IMG/VR virus record: IMGVR_UViG_3300028393_000344
Location: 1 to 23,391 of that record
DNA from: a virus
Length of the DNA: 23,391 bases
Direction: 5' to 3' (one strand)
Shown here: in pieces, positions 1 through 7,829 of the stretch
How the letters are laid out: every line of letters begins with the position of its first letter
How positions within the stretch are numbered: position 1 is the first letter of the stretch
Position numbers and translations under genes: made by a program
Notes under the pieces: model-generated
What the model was told of the DNA's origin: nothing
The model's database searches: none
Seen by the model: only the letters and a program-made list of their open reading frames with translations

Positions 1-1
1 T

Positions 2-457
2 TATGACACGCCTGCGGCAAAAGCGAAGATGCGTGAATCGTTGATTAAGCAGGGCGCTCCGACTAACGTAGAAGGTGGCGCGTTATATAAAGTTGATTTA
101 CCCGACGAACACATAGCGAAGATGCTAGATTGGGATAAGCCGCTAAGTCAGCAGAGTTGGTATCGTCCGGTGGCTGATGTTGTAAAAGAATACAAGGGCG
201 CCGGCAAAAATGTTGATGCTTATGCCAAACTTATTTCTAAAGCAAATGCACGCGGGGGCGAAATAACTGGCAGGCAACTTTACGAAGGTATGCTATCTCA
301 ATTCGGAGGTAGCCAAGCAAAGGTAAGTGAGTTCATGCGAGAAGCAGGCATCCCCGGCATCCGCTACCTAGATCAAAGCTCTCGTGCTGGCGGCGCAGGC
401 ACAAGCAACTTCGTCGTATTTGACCCCAAGCACATGAACATCATAGGACGCGAATAA
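2..457 (+). CDS. C-terminal end of a large phage protein (polyvalent/ejection type), cut by left edge
   Basis: The frame is open from base 2, so this is probably the last ~150 residues of a longer protein. The first ATG (base 29) has no good ribosome-binding site before it. Two motifs stand out: GALYKVDLPDEHIAKMLDWD near the start, and GIPGIRYLDQSSRAGGAGTS followed by NFVVFD close to the end. I recall this pair at the C-terminus of very large multidomain phage proteins ('polyvalent' proteins and internal virion proteins), where related domains have been compared with ADP-ribosyltransferase or nuclease-like folds. No catalytic activity can be assigned from this fragment. Its stop overlaps the next start (TAATG), so the two genes are co-translated. 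That it is a real coding end is secure; the function is open. Confidence 0.8.
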   Translation, partial: YDTPAAKAKMRESLIKQGAPTNVEGGALYKVDLPDEHIAKMLDWDKPLSQQSWYRPVADVVKEYKGAGKNVDAYAKLISKANARGGEITGRQLYEGMLSQFGGSQAKVSEFMREAGIPGIRYLDQSSRAGGAGTSNFVVFDPKHMNIIGRE

Positions 458-750
458 TGACCGCAGCATGGACCCGCAAAGAAGGCAAAAACCCTGCTGG
501 TGGACTGAATGCCAAGGGCCGCGCCAGTTACAAGGCCGAAACCGGTGGAACCCTGAAGGCGCCGGTCAAGTCTGGCGACAATCCCCGCCGCGCCAGTTTT
601 CTGGCTAGAATGGGCAACATGCCGGGACCAATGGCAAAACCCAACGGGGAACCGACGCGGTTGGCGCTGTCTTTAAAGGCATGGGGAGCCAGTTCTAAGG
701 CTGATGCTAAGTCGAAAGCCGCGGCAATCTCAAAACGGAATAAACGGTAA
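457..750 (+). CDS. Small basic conserved phage protein (DUF6321-like)
   Basis: A 97-residue, Lys/Arg-, Gly- and Ala-rich protein beginning TAAWTRKEGKNPAGGLNAKG and ending in a lysine/arginine-rich tail. The pattern W-x-K-x-GK-x-P-x-GGLN-x-KGRASY matches a conserved phage family that I recall as DUF6321, typically found just upstream of terminase genes. The biochemical role is unknown. The strong positive charge would suit nucleic-acid binding, but that is inference. The start is fixed by the TAATG overlap with the upstream stop. A 50-base gap follows before the next gene. Confidence 0.82.
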   Translation: MTAAWTRKEGKNPAGGLNAKGRASYKAETGGTLKAPVKSGDNPRRASFLARMGNMPGPMAKPNGEPTRLALSLKAWGASSKADAKSKAAAISKRNKR

Positions 751-800
751 GCACTTACTTTTCTTTTATCGCAAAGAGTGATTAAGAGCCAAAACTACAT

Positions 801-1082
801 ATGGCAAAAGGCATAAAGACTGGCGGCGGTTCTCGGCAAGGCAAGCCGAACAAAAGCACACAAGACGTGCGCGAGGCGATTGCGCTGATCGCGCAGCGTA
901 ATGTAGGCAACTTTGAGACATGGATCGGTCAGGTTGCTGCAACTGATCCCTACAAAGCCGCTGATCTATTTCTGAAGGCTATCGAATACCACATTCCAAA
1001 GCTCGCAAGGTCTGAAATCACTGGCAAAAACGGTGGGGATATTATGGTCCACATCAACAACCAGGACACCGACCTTGTTTAG
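801..1082 (+). CDS. Probable terminase small subunit
   Basis: A 93-residue protein directly upstream of, and overlapping, the large terminase gene. The basic N-terminus (GGGSRQGKPNKSTQDVREAI) is followed by a helical middle and the segment DPYKAADLFLKAIEYHIPKL ending in LARSE. This arrangement is common in small phage proteins at the small-terminase position, which bind the packaging site and hand DNA to the ATPase. At 93 residues it is short compared with P22 gp3 (about 160), and I cannot see a classical helix-turn-helix with certainty. The identification therefore rests mainly on position and family resemblance. It could instead be a conserved protein of unknown function, with the true small terminase elsewhere. 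Confidence 0.65.
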   Translation: MAKGIKTGGGSRQGKPNKSTQDVREAIALIAQRNVGNFETWIGQVAATDPYKAADLFLKAIEYHIPKLARSEITGKNGGDIMVHINNQDTDLV

Positions 1083-2424
1083 CGCCACCGCAGCCCAAAG
1101 CAGGGCAACAGGGCTGATGACCGGCGATGCCAAGCATGTGATGCTGGTCGGCGGATCAAGGTCGGGCAAGACGTTTGTGGCACTTCGAGCACTCATCATC
1201 CGGGCGACTCTGGCGCCTAAGTCTCGGCACGTTGTCCTGCGGTTTCGGTTCAACCACGTGAAGTCGTCGGTTATTCTTGACACCTTTCCCAAGGTCATGA
1301 GCCTGTGCTTTCCGCAGCTCACCTACACCCTGGACAAGACTGACTGGTATGCAACCCTGCCGAACGGCTCCCAAATCTGGTTTGGCGGGCTGGACGACAA
1401 GGACAGGACTGAGAAGATTCTAGGTCAGGAATACGCCACAATATTCTTTAACGAGTGCTCACAGATACCCCTCTCGGCTCGCAACATGGCGGTCACACGA
1501 CTCGCACAGAACTGCGTGGCTACGGTAGGCGGTCAGCAACGACAGATGCGTCTGAAGGCGTTCTACGACTGCAACCCTCCGTCGATGGCGCACTGGACGT
1601 ATAAAATGTTCGTCAAGAAGATTGAGCCAGAATCGGGTAAAGCATTGGCTGACCTGGTCAACTTCAGCATGATGACCATCAATCCCCGCGACAATTTGGA
1701 GAACTTGCCGCCTGACTACATCAAGGAACTGGAGAACCTGCCAGCCAGGATGCGGCAACGGTTTCTTGAGGGCAAGTTTGCAGACGTGGCCGCAGGTGCG
1801 CTCTGGAACATTGAGATGATCGACACCTACAGGGAAACAACCAATCTGCCGGACATGTTGCGGGTGGTCGTGTCTGTCGATCCTTCTGGCAGCGGCGACA
1901 CCGACAACGCAGGGAACGACGAGATCGGGATTGTGGTGGCTGGCCTAGGCATTGACGGTCGGGCTTACGTGCTCGAGGATTGCACGATGAAAGCCGGTCC
2001 GAGCGTTTGGGCTAATGTCGTGGCGACTGCTTACGACCGGCACGCCGCAGATCTGGTGGTGGCTGAAAAAAATTATGGTGGTGAAATGGTCCGGCATGTG
2101 ATAAAAAGTGCCAATCCACACCTAAAATGCGAGTTAATCAACGCATCGAGAGGCAAAGCTGTGCGAGCAGAGCCAGTGTCAGCACTGACAGAACAGGGCA
2201 AGATCCGGTTCGGCGGCACGTTCCCCGAGCTTGAGGACGAGCTGTGCTCGATGACCACCAACGGTTACATGGGCGAACGCAGCCCTAACCGCGCAGATGC
2301 TTTTGTCTGGGCAATGACTAAGCTATTCCCCGGCATCATCAAGACCGATGCCAAATCTCAGCGCAAGCACGTAATGCCGACGCAGAACGTAAACCGTGGC
2401 GCAACTAGCTGGATGGGTGCTTAA
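1033..2424 (+). CDS. Terminase large subunit (packaging ATPase/nuclease)
   Basis: The motor that threads DNA into the prohead and cuts it. Numbering from a GTG start, the ATPase Walker A is GGSRSGKT (residues 40-47), Walker B is IFFNE (137-141, with Asn where Asp is usual), and the CNPPS segment (180-184) is the likely coupling motif. The nuclease half has an RNase H-like layout with VDPSGSGD (Asp283), VAEKN (Glu345) and SPNRADAFVWA (Asp422) as candidate metal ligands. This layout fits the Terminase_6C type. Length (463 aa) is normal. The start is uncertain: GTG at 1033 overlaps the upstream gene by 50 bases with no ribosome-binding site, while TTG at 1075 has AGGA (1063-1066) eight bases upstream and still retains the ATAAQ adenine-binding (Q) motif. 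ATG 1117 would lose that motif. Confidence 0.96.
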   Translation: MGILWSTSTTRTPTLFSATAAQSRATGLMTGDAKHVMLVGGSRSGKTFVALRALIIRATLAPKSRHVVLRFRFNHVKSSVILDTFPKVMSLCFPQLTYTLDKTDWYATLPNGSQIWFGGLDDKDRTEKILGQEYATIFFNECSQIPLSARNMAVTRLAQNCVATVGGQQRQMRLKAFYDCNPPSMAHWTYKMFVKKIEPESGKALADLVNFSMMTINPRDNLENLPPDYIKELENLPARMRQRFLEGKFADVAAGALWNIEMIDTYRETTNLPDMLRVVVSVDPSGSGDTDNAGNDEIGIVVAGLGIDGRAYVLEDCTMKAGPSVWANVVATAYDRHAADLVVAEKNYGGEMVRHVIKSANPHLKCELINASRGKAVRAEPVSALTEQGKIRFGGTFPELEDELCSMTTNGYMGERSPNRADAFVWAMTKLFPGIIKTDAKSQRKHVMPTQNVNRGATSWMGA

Positions 2425-2570
2425 TGAAACCCGGACTGTACGCCAACATCAACGCAAAACAAGCACGTATTGCTGCGGGCAGCAAAGAGAAGATGCGTAA
2501 GCCTGGTGCTGCTGGCGCGCCAACCGCCAAGGCGTTCAAGCAATCGGCCAAAACCGCAAAGAAACGCTAA
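2424..2570 (+). CDS. Tiny lysine-rich phage protein (48 aa)
   Basis: The reading frame begins MKPGLYANINAKQARIAAGS and ends TAKKR. Thirteen of 48 residues are Lys or Arg and only one is acidic. Its ATG overlaps the terminase stop (TAATG), which fixes the start and implies translational coupling. Very similar mini-proteins (MKPGLYANINAKR-type) are, as I recall, frequent beside portal genes in tailed phages. No function is established. A DNA- or RNA-contacting accessory in packaging is a guess from charge and position. It ends one base before the next small gene begins. Confidence 0.75.
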   Translation: MKPGLYANINAKQARIAAGSKEKMRKPGAAGAPTAKAFKQSAKTAKKR

Positions 2571-2571
2571 C

Positions 2572-2715
2572 ATGCCCCTCGTCAAGTCAAAATCTCCCGC
2601 CGCCTTCCGAAAAAACATTCGGGCTGAAGTGACCGCGGGCAAGCCGGTCAAACAGGCCGTGGCAATCGCCTATTCCGTCAAGCGCGCTGCGGCGGGCAAG
2701 AAGAAAGGCAAATAA
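2572..2715 (+). CDS. Tiny basic phage protein (47 aa)
   Basis: Starts MPLVKSKSPAAFRKNIRAEV, continues with AGKPVKQAVAIAYSVKRAA and ends in the run GKKKGK. Thirteen of 47 residues are basic and one is acidic. A longer reading frame begins at 2470, but it would overlap the preceding coupled gene, and the conserved family I recall starts at MPLVKSKS, so I chose ATG 2572. Its stop overlaps the next ATG by one base (TAATG at 2713-2717). The family is widespread in phages and environmental contigs; the function is unknown. Confidence 0.78.
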   Translation: MPLVKSKSPAAFRKNIRAEVTAGKPVKQAVAIAYSVKRAAAGKKKGK

Positions 2716-3059
2716 TGGCTGATCCAAAATTCGTTGACATTTCAAAGTTCACGCCTAATGAACAGGCGGCTTTGCAATATCATCGCAACCATCTGACCGG
2801 CGGCACAGGGCTGAAGAATGCAGACGGTTCAACCACTACGTTTATGGGTTCTGTTGTGGATACGCCAAGCGGCGGCGCAATGATCCTTCCGACGTATTGG
2901 CATGGTGAGGTCAGGGACGTACCGCAAGCGATGAAGTTTGCAACCAAAAGCGGCGTAACCTTTCCCGAGTACGAGTCGGTGAAAGACGCTTTGGCGGCGG
3001 AACAACGGATGCACAAGATTATGGAACAAGACGTTGAATCTTACGGGGCGGCTAAATAG
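2715..3059 (+). CDS. Conserved phage protein of unknown function upstream of portal
   Basis: A 114-residue protein beginning MADPKFVDISKFTPNEQAAL. The core has ILPTYWHGEVRDVPQAMKFA, then SGVTFPEYESV, a helical stretch and HKIMEQD near the end. I recognise the PTYW...VP.AM.FA pattern from conserved proteins next to portal genes in podoviruses, but no function is known to me. There is no signal peptide or membrane segment. It is coupled at both ends by TAATG/TAGTG overlaps, which places it in the head-gene transcript. An accessory role in head assembly is possible on position alone. Confidence 0.75.
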   Translation: MADPKFVDISKFTPNEQAALQYHRNHLTGGTGLKNADGSTTTFMGSVVDTPSGGAMILPTYWHGEVRDVPQAMKFATKSGVTFPEYESVKDALAAEQRMHKIMEQDVESYGAAK

Positions 3060-5296
3060 TGGCCTATCAGGACACAGGCATTAACGAAGCCGGCGCCGTA
3101 GCGTCGGGCGGCACTAAGCGCGACCGTGACAACAGCGAGATGCTGGCGACCATGCGTACCCGCCTGACGATGGCGATCAGCGCGTATTCGGACTCCCGCG
3201 AGGACGAACTGGACGACCTGCGCTTTCGTGCTGCAAGCCCTGATAACCAGTGGCAGTGGCCTGCTGATGTGCTGGCGACACGCGGCTCGGTGCAGGGGCA
3301 GACGATCAACGCTCGACCCTGCCTGACCATCAACAAGCTGCCGCAACACGTCCTGCAAGTCACCAACGACCAGCGGCAGAACCGGCCTAGCGGCAAGGTG
3401 ATACCGGCTGACGATAAAGCTGACGTTGAGGTAGCCGAGATATTCAACGGCATCGTGCGGCACATTGAGTATATTTCGGACGCTGACGTAGCCTACGACA
3501 CGGCCTGCGACAACCAGGTGACGTTTGGTGAGGGTTACTTTCGCATCTTGACCGAGTATTGCAACGACGACAGCTTCGACCAAGACCTGCGAATTGGGCG
3601 TATCCGCGACAGTTTTAGCGTCTACATGGATCCAACGATCCAAGACCCCTGCGGTTCGGACGCCGAATGGTGTTTTATTTGTCAAGAAATCACCAAAGAG
3701 GACTATGAACGCCAGTTCCCCGACGCGGCCACGCTCTCCAGCTTGGAATACGGCGTGGGCGACGGGCAACTGAACGCCTGGATCAACCAAGACACGGTGC
3801 GGATCGCGGAATACTTCTACATTGAGCATGAAGCCAAGAAACTGCACCAGTATCACGGCGGCATCACCGCGATGGCCGGCTCGCCCGAGGCAAAACAAGC
3901 CGAAATGATGGGGTTGAAGCCGATAAAGACGCGGGATGTGGACGTTCAGATCGTGAAATGGTGCAAAACCAACGGTTTTGAGATACTGGAGGAACGCGAT
4001 TGGATGGGCAAATTCATCCCCGTTATCCGCGTGGTTGGCAACGAATTTGAGATTGATGGCCGTATGTATGTTAGCGGTCTGGTGCGAAACGCCAAAGACG
4101 CGCAGCGCATGTATAACTATTGGGTAAGCCAAGAAGCGGAAATGCTGGCCTTGGCGCCAAAGGCACCGTTTATTGGCTACGGCGGTCAGTTTGAGGGTTA
4201 CGAGCAACAGTGGAAAACGGCCAACATCAACAACTGGCCGTATCTGGAAGTCAACCCCGACGTGACCGACGGCCAAGGCAGCGTGCTACCGTTGCCGCAA
4301 CGCGCACCGCCACCGTTGGCGCAGAACGGATTGTTGCAAGCCAAGCTGGGAGCCGCCGACGACATTAAAGGCACGACTGGTCAATACGATAGCAGTCTTG
4401 GCGCCGCGGGTAATGAAACCTCTGGCCGAGCTATTTTAGCGCGTGAAAAACAAGGCGACACTGGCACTTATCATTTTATCGACAACCTTGCCAGAGCCAT
4501 TCGTTATTCAACGCGGCAGCTCGTTGACATGATTCCCAAGATTTACGACACGCAACGCATTGCGCGGATTATTGGGATTGATGGGGAAACTGATCAGGCA
4601 ACGATTGACCCAACTCAGCCGATGCCGGTTCGTAAGATCGTTGACCAGCAAACCGGCGCCACCATCAAGAAAATATATAACCCAAACGTTGGTAAATACG
4701 ACGTGGCGGTCACCACCGGCCCGAGCTACATGACCAAGCGGCAGGAGTCGCTTGATGCCATGTCTAGACTGTTGCAGGGCAATCCGAACTTGTGGGCTGT
4801 GGCTGGTGACTTGTTTATTAAAAACATGGATTGGCCAGGCGCTCAAGAGATGAGCAAACGCTTTGCTAAAACCATTGATCCTAAACTAATGAACGAATCG
4901 GACGCTTCGCCAGAATTAGCGAAAGCGCAGCAACAAATGCAAGCGATGGCGCAAGAGATGGATCAGATGCACATGATGTTGCAAAACGTCAACAAGTCGA
5001 TGGAAGCGCAAGATTTGCAGGTCAAACAGTTTGAGGCCGAGGTCAAAGCCTACGACGCCGAAACCAAACGTATTAGCGCGGTGCAGGCCGGCATGTCGCC
5101 CGAGCAAATCCAAGATATTGTTATGGGAACCGTGCATGGCATGATTACCTCGGGCGATCTGGTGAGCGAGATGCCAGGCCGCGATACCGACATGCCGGGT
5201 ATGGCCGAAATGCCGCAAGAGGGCATGGAGCAGATGCCACCGCAAGGTATGGAACAGATGCCGCCGCAAATGCCACCGATGGGGATGCCACAGTGA
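3059..5296 (+). CDS. Portal protein, P22-type
   Basis: Forms the dodecameric ring at one capsid vertex through which DNA enters and leaves. At 745 residues it is close to the P22 portal (725). The conserved N-terminal part includes RPCLTINKLPQHVLQVTNDQ (86-105) and NRPSGKVIP, followed by the acidic GSDAEW region typical of this family. A long Gln/Met-rich helix (about residues 620-680) matches the position of the P22 portal barrel. The last ~42 residues are a Met-Pro-Gln tail with 11 methionines and a repeated MEQMPPQ unit. The GTG start at 3059 overlaps the previous stop (TAGTG). The 3' end overlaps the next GTG by four bases. Function is secure from sequence pattern and position. Confidence 0.95.
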   Translation: MAYQDTGINEAGAVASGGTKRDRDNSEMLATMRTRLTMAISAYSDSREDELDDLRFRAASPDNQWQWPADVLATRGSVQGQTINARPCLTINKLPQHVLQVTNDQRQNRPSGKVIPADDKADVEVAEIFNGIVRHIEYISDADVAYDTACDNQVTFGEGYFRILTEYCNDDSFDQDLRIGRIRDSFSVYMDPTIQDPCGSDAEWCFICQEITKEDYERQFPDAATLSSLEYGVGDGQLNAWINQDTVRIAEYFYIEHEAKKLHQYHGGITAMAGSPEAKQAEMMGLKPIKTRDVDVQIVKWCKTNGFEILEERDWMGKFIPVIRVVGNEFEIDGRMYVSGLVRNAKDAQRMYNYWVSQEAEMLALAPKAPFIGYGGQFEGYEQQWKTANINNWPYLEVNPDVTDGQGSVLPLPQRAPPPLAQNGLLQAKLGAADDIKGTTGQYDSSLGAAGNETSGRAILAREKQGDTGTYHFIDNLARAIRYSTRQLVDMIPKIYDTQRIARIIGIDGETDQATIDPTQPMPVRKIVDQQTGATIKKIYNPNVGKYDVAVTTGPSYMTKRQESLDAMSRLLQGNPNLWAVAGDLFIKNMDWPGAQEMSKRFAKTIDPKLMNESDASPELAKAQQQMQAMAQEMDQMHMMLQNVNKSMEAQDLQVKQFEAEVKAYDAETKRISAVQAGMSPEQIQDIVMGTVHGMITSGDLVSEMPGRDTDMPGMAEMPQEGMEQMPPQGMEQMPPQMPPMGMPQ

Positions 5297-5658
5297 CCAA
5301 AGCATGTGATTTTGTAGGGATGCTGTTCCTAGCGCGCGATGTGGCGCACAGCGTCCACTTGAACACCCGCAGCTACGCCAAACACGTAGCCCTGAACATC
5401 TTTTACGATCGTATTGTGGGCGCTGCTGACGATTTTGCCGAAGCCTATCAAGGCCGGCACGGTATGATCGGCCCGATATCGCTTATGTCAGCCAAGAAAA
5501 CGACCAACATCATTGAGTTTTTGGAAGATCAATTGAAAGAAATTGAGTCAATTCGGTATGATGTGTGCGACAAGTCCGATTCTTCGTTGCAACAGCTTAT
5601 TGACAACATCGTCGAAATATACCTTCGCACGCTCTACAAACTACGCTTTTTAGCTTGA
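5293..5658 (+). CDS. DUF5856-like phage protein, possibly ferritin-like fold
   Basis: A 121-residue, mainly helical protein. The stretch LARDVAHSVHLNTRSYAKHV followed by ALNIFYDRIVGAADDFAEAY and QGRHG is characteristic of a phage family that I recall as DUF5856. The alternating His/Glu/Asp positions in the first two helices resemble a four-helix, Dps/ferritin-like bundle, but metal binding is not demonstrated. The start is GTG, overlapping the portal stop by four bases (GTGA). The role is unknown. Its place just after the portal suggests a virion or head-assembly accessory. Confidence 0.75.
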   Translation: MTKACDFVGMLFLARDVAHSVHLNTRSYAKHVALNIFYDRIVGAADDFAEAYQGRHGMIGPISLMSAKKTTNIIEFLEDQLKEIESIRYDVCDKSDSSLQQLIDNIVEIYLRTLYKLRFLA

Positions 5659-5666
5659 GGTAAACC

Positions 5667-5939
5667 ATGTCAGCCACATACAAGAATATCAGCGCCACTA
5701 ACCAGGTCAAAATCGGGTTTACGGTGCTTAAGGGCATTTTTGTGAGCGCCGCGTCGGCCACGCCGACAATCACGGTATACGATTCCGGCACCGCGAGTAA
5801 CAGTGACCCTACGATTTTGAGCGTGTTTACGCCCACCGCTGCGACCAACTACAATTTTACCGCGATGGGCATCTCGGCAAGCAAAGGGCTATACGTGGTC
5901 ATATCCGGAACGGTAGCCGCTACATTTATCTATGAGTAA
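5667..5939 (+). CDS. Small beta-rich virion protein (unknown)
   Basis: A 90-residue protein, MSATYKNISATNQVKIGFTV through SKGLYVVISGTVAATFIYE, rich in Val/Thr/Ser/Ile in alternation as expected for a beta-sandwich. Proteins of this type (GIFVSAAS... ITVYDSGTAS...) recur in phage structural regions, but I know of no assigned role. The start is supported by GAGG seven bases upstream. It opens the host-recognition cassette that follows, so it may be a small fibre-associated or head-surface protein. There is no signal peptide and no membrane segment. Confidence 0.72.
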   Translation: MSATYKNISATNQVKIGFTVLKGIFVSAASATPTITVYDSGTASNSDPTILSVFTPTAATNYNFTAMGISASKGLYVVISGTVAATFIYE

Positions 5940-5945
5940 GCAAAG

Positions 5946-6827
5946 ATGACCGTCGGTCTTTCCCCAGTTGCTGGCGCGGGTTGGCAGTTTTTTGATTCCA
6001 ACGGCGTGCCCTTGTCCGGCGGCAGGTTGTATACCTATGCCGCAGGCACTACGACGCCGCAAACTACGTACACCAGTAGCACCGGCGCAACCGCTAATGC
6101 GAACCCGATTGAATTGGATTCGGCGGGGCGTGTTTCCGGCACCACCGAAGTTTGGCTAGATATCACCGTCGCATACAAATTTGTATTGAAAACCACCGAC
6201 GATGTTCAGTTGTGGAGTGCCGACGATATTTCCGGCATGGCGGGTATTGGTAACCCCCTGCCTGTTCCGTCAGGCGGCACTGGACGTGCAACGGCTACGG
6301 CCTATGCGGTGATATGCGGCGGCACTACGGCCACGGGGGCACTGCAATCCATAGCCTCGGTAGGCACTACGGGGCAAGTGTTGACCAGCAACGGCGTCGG
6401 TGCTTTGCCGACCATGCAAGCCAGTTTTGTCGCCGGCATGATTATTCTGTGGTCTGGAAGTGTCTTGGCTATCCCGACCGGTTGGCTGTTGTGCGACGGC
6501 ACCTTAAGCACACCAAACCTTCGGGATCGGTTTGTCGTAGGCGCCGGTTCCACCTACGCCGTAAACGCAACGGGCGGCACTGCCGACGCGGTTGTTGTTA
6601 CTCACACCCACGTAGCCACAGACGCGGGGCACACGCACACCACCACGGCCTTTGGTGCTGCCGGCACGGCGCTCGCTGGCGGTGCGGGAAGTAACACCGC
6701 GTCGGGCGCGCTTACGTCAAGCACCGGTTTTGCAAGCGTCACTAACGCAGTTCCGGTTGGAAGCGTTAGCGGCACAAACCAAAACCTTCCGCCGTATTAC
6801 GCCCTTTGCTACATTATGAAGTCCTAA
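5946..6827 (+). CDS. Tail fibre with collar domain and HxH motifs
   Basis: Likely host-binding fibre of 293 residues. Residues ~10-65 (AGWQFFDSNGVPLSGGRLYT, TTTPQTTYT, ELDSAGRV) form the head-proximal attachment module found in many podovirus fibres and tailspikes. PSGGTG (108-113) marks a linker. From ~162 comes a phage-collar/T4 gp12-like receptor domain: GMIILWSGSVLAIPTGWLLC, then TPNLRDRFVVGAG. Paired HxH motifs at His220/222 and His229/231 resemble metal-coordinating sites that lie along the trimer axis in T4 short and long fibre tips. The ending LPPYYALCYIMK is characteristic of this fold. Trimer formation is inferred from the family. Confidence 0.85.
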   Translation: MTVGLSPVAGAGWQFFDSNGVPLSGGRLYTYAAGTTTPQTTYTSSTGATANANPIELDSAGRVSGTTEVWLDITVAYKFVLKTTDDVQLWSADDISGMAGIGNPLPVPSGGTGRATATAYAVICGGTTATGALQSIASVGTTGQVLTSNGVGALPTMQASFVAGMIILWSGSVLAIPTGWLLCDGTLSTPNLRDRFVVGAGSTYAVNATGGTADAVVVTHTHVATDAGHTHTTTAFGAAGTALAGGAGSNTASGALTSSTGFASVTNAVPVGSVSGTNQNLPPYYALCYIMKS

Positions 6828-6833
6828 AAAATT

Positions 6834-7829
6834 ATGGCTAACGTAAAAATTTCATCGCTCGCCGCCGCCACTACACCGCTAACAGGCGCAGAGGTATTGC
6901 CCATTGTTCAATCTGGCGTAACCGTTAATGTTGCGGTAAGCAATTTGACCGCAGGTAGATCGGTTAGCTCTACAGCTATAGCAATAACGGGCAGCACGTC
7001 CGGCACGGCGACGATTGTAACGCCTGCGGTGGCCGGCACGCCGACGCTGACGTTGCCAATCACTACGGATACGCTGGTCGGCAAGGCAACGACAGATACG
7101 CTAACGAACAAGACGTTGACCGCGCCGATCATAGCAACCATTTCAAACACGGGCGTGTTGACCTTGCCGACCGCTACCGACACCTTGGTAGGCCGGGCTA
7201 CGACAGACACTCTGACGAACAAAACGCTAGTCGCTCCGATACTTGGAACCCCAACAAGCGGCGTATTGACAAACGCCACCGGGCTTCCGCTTTCTACCGG
7301 TGTCACCGGAACCCTGCCGGCAAATAACGGCGGGACAGGTGTAGCTAACAACGTAGCAAGCACACTTACTATATCGGGTAGCTTTGCCAGCACGTTTGTA
7401 GTGGGTGGGGCTTTCTCATACACCTTGCCTAGTGCTTCAGACACTATAGTTAACTTGGGGTCTACGCAGACCCTGACAGCCAAGACGCTGACAAATCCTA
7501 CTGTTACCAATTACGTTGAAACTCTGCAAGCAGTAGGCACTGTCGGTGCGTCGTCTACTCTGGCACTGACTACCGGAACTGTTCTTACGGCTACGCTCAC
7601 AGCATCAACTCCTTGCACATTCACGATGCCAACCGCTGGGGCTGGTAAGTCGTTCATACTTATCTTGACGCAAGCCGCTACGGGTATGACTACGGCGACG
7701 TTTACGGGCGTTAAATACCCCGGCGGCACTGCGCCAACTATTACTGCTACCGCTTCGGCGGTGGATATTCTAAGTTTTGTAGCTAACGGCACGGTCTGGT
7801 ATGGCACCTTTGCCCAGGCGTTTGCATAA
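6834..7829 (+). CDS. Repeat-bearing tail fibre protein
   Basis: A 331-residue Thr/Val/Ala/Gly-rich protein typical of phage fibre shafts. It has two near-identical units with [18 protein letters not shown] (residues ~74-100 and ~111-137, 37 residues apart) and a third degenerate copy (198-224, with [18 protein letters not shown]). NGGTG (165-169) is the usual fibre linker motif. The C-terminal ~90 residues form a separate beta domain containing [19 protein letters not shown] and ending [11 protein letters not shown]. There is no recognisable ribosome-binding site before ATG 6834, only six bases after the previous stop, so translation is probably coupled. Receptor binding is inferred; no enzymatic motif is seen. 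Confidence 0.82.
   Translation: MANVKISSLAAATTPLTGAEVLPIVQSGVTVNVAVSNLTAGRSVSSTAIAITGSTSGTATIVTPAVAGTPTLTLPITTDTLVGKATTDTLTNKTLTAPIIATISNTGVLTLPTATDTLVGRATTDTLTNKTLVAPILGTPTSGVLTNATGLPLSTGVTGTLPANNGGTGVANNVASTLTISGSFASTFVVGGAFSYTLPSASDTIVNLGSTQTLTAKTLTNPTVTNYVETLQAVGTVGASSTLALTTGTVLTATLTASTPCTFTMPTAGAGKSFILILTQAATGMTTATFTGVKYPGGTAPTITATASAVDILSFVANGTVWYGTFAQAFA
7053..7244 (+). repeat. Direct repeat pair coding TDTLVG...TLTNKTL units in fibre gene
   Basis: Two 27-codon units (7053-7133 and 7164-7244), 111 bases apart, encode almost the same peptide. A third degenerate copy lies at about 7425-7505. The DNA copies differ at many third positions, so the peptide repeat is old and kept by selection on the fibre shaft; it is not a recent duplication. 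Confidence 0.75.

Noticed and set aside
747-767. Small palindrome GTAAG/CTTAC followed by T-rich DNA after the 97-aa gene
   Set aside because: The loop would be only two bases and the stem is A/T-rich, so it is too weak to call a terminator.
2735-2765. TTGACA with a TAATGA-like box 16 bases on
   Set aside because: It lies inside a coding region and the -10 match is poor, so it is not supported as a promoter.
3041-4276. 411-residue reading frame on the - strand across the portal gene
   Set aside because: It is antisense to a clear P22-type portal, shows no family motifs, and owes its length to the codon bias of the + strand gene.
6908-7510. 200-residue - strand frame across the repeat fibre gene
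   Set aside because: It mirrors the Thr/Val-rich sense protein; there is no ribosome-binding site or recognisable domain, and all neighbours are on the + strand.
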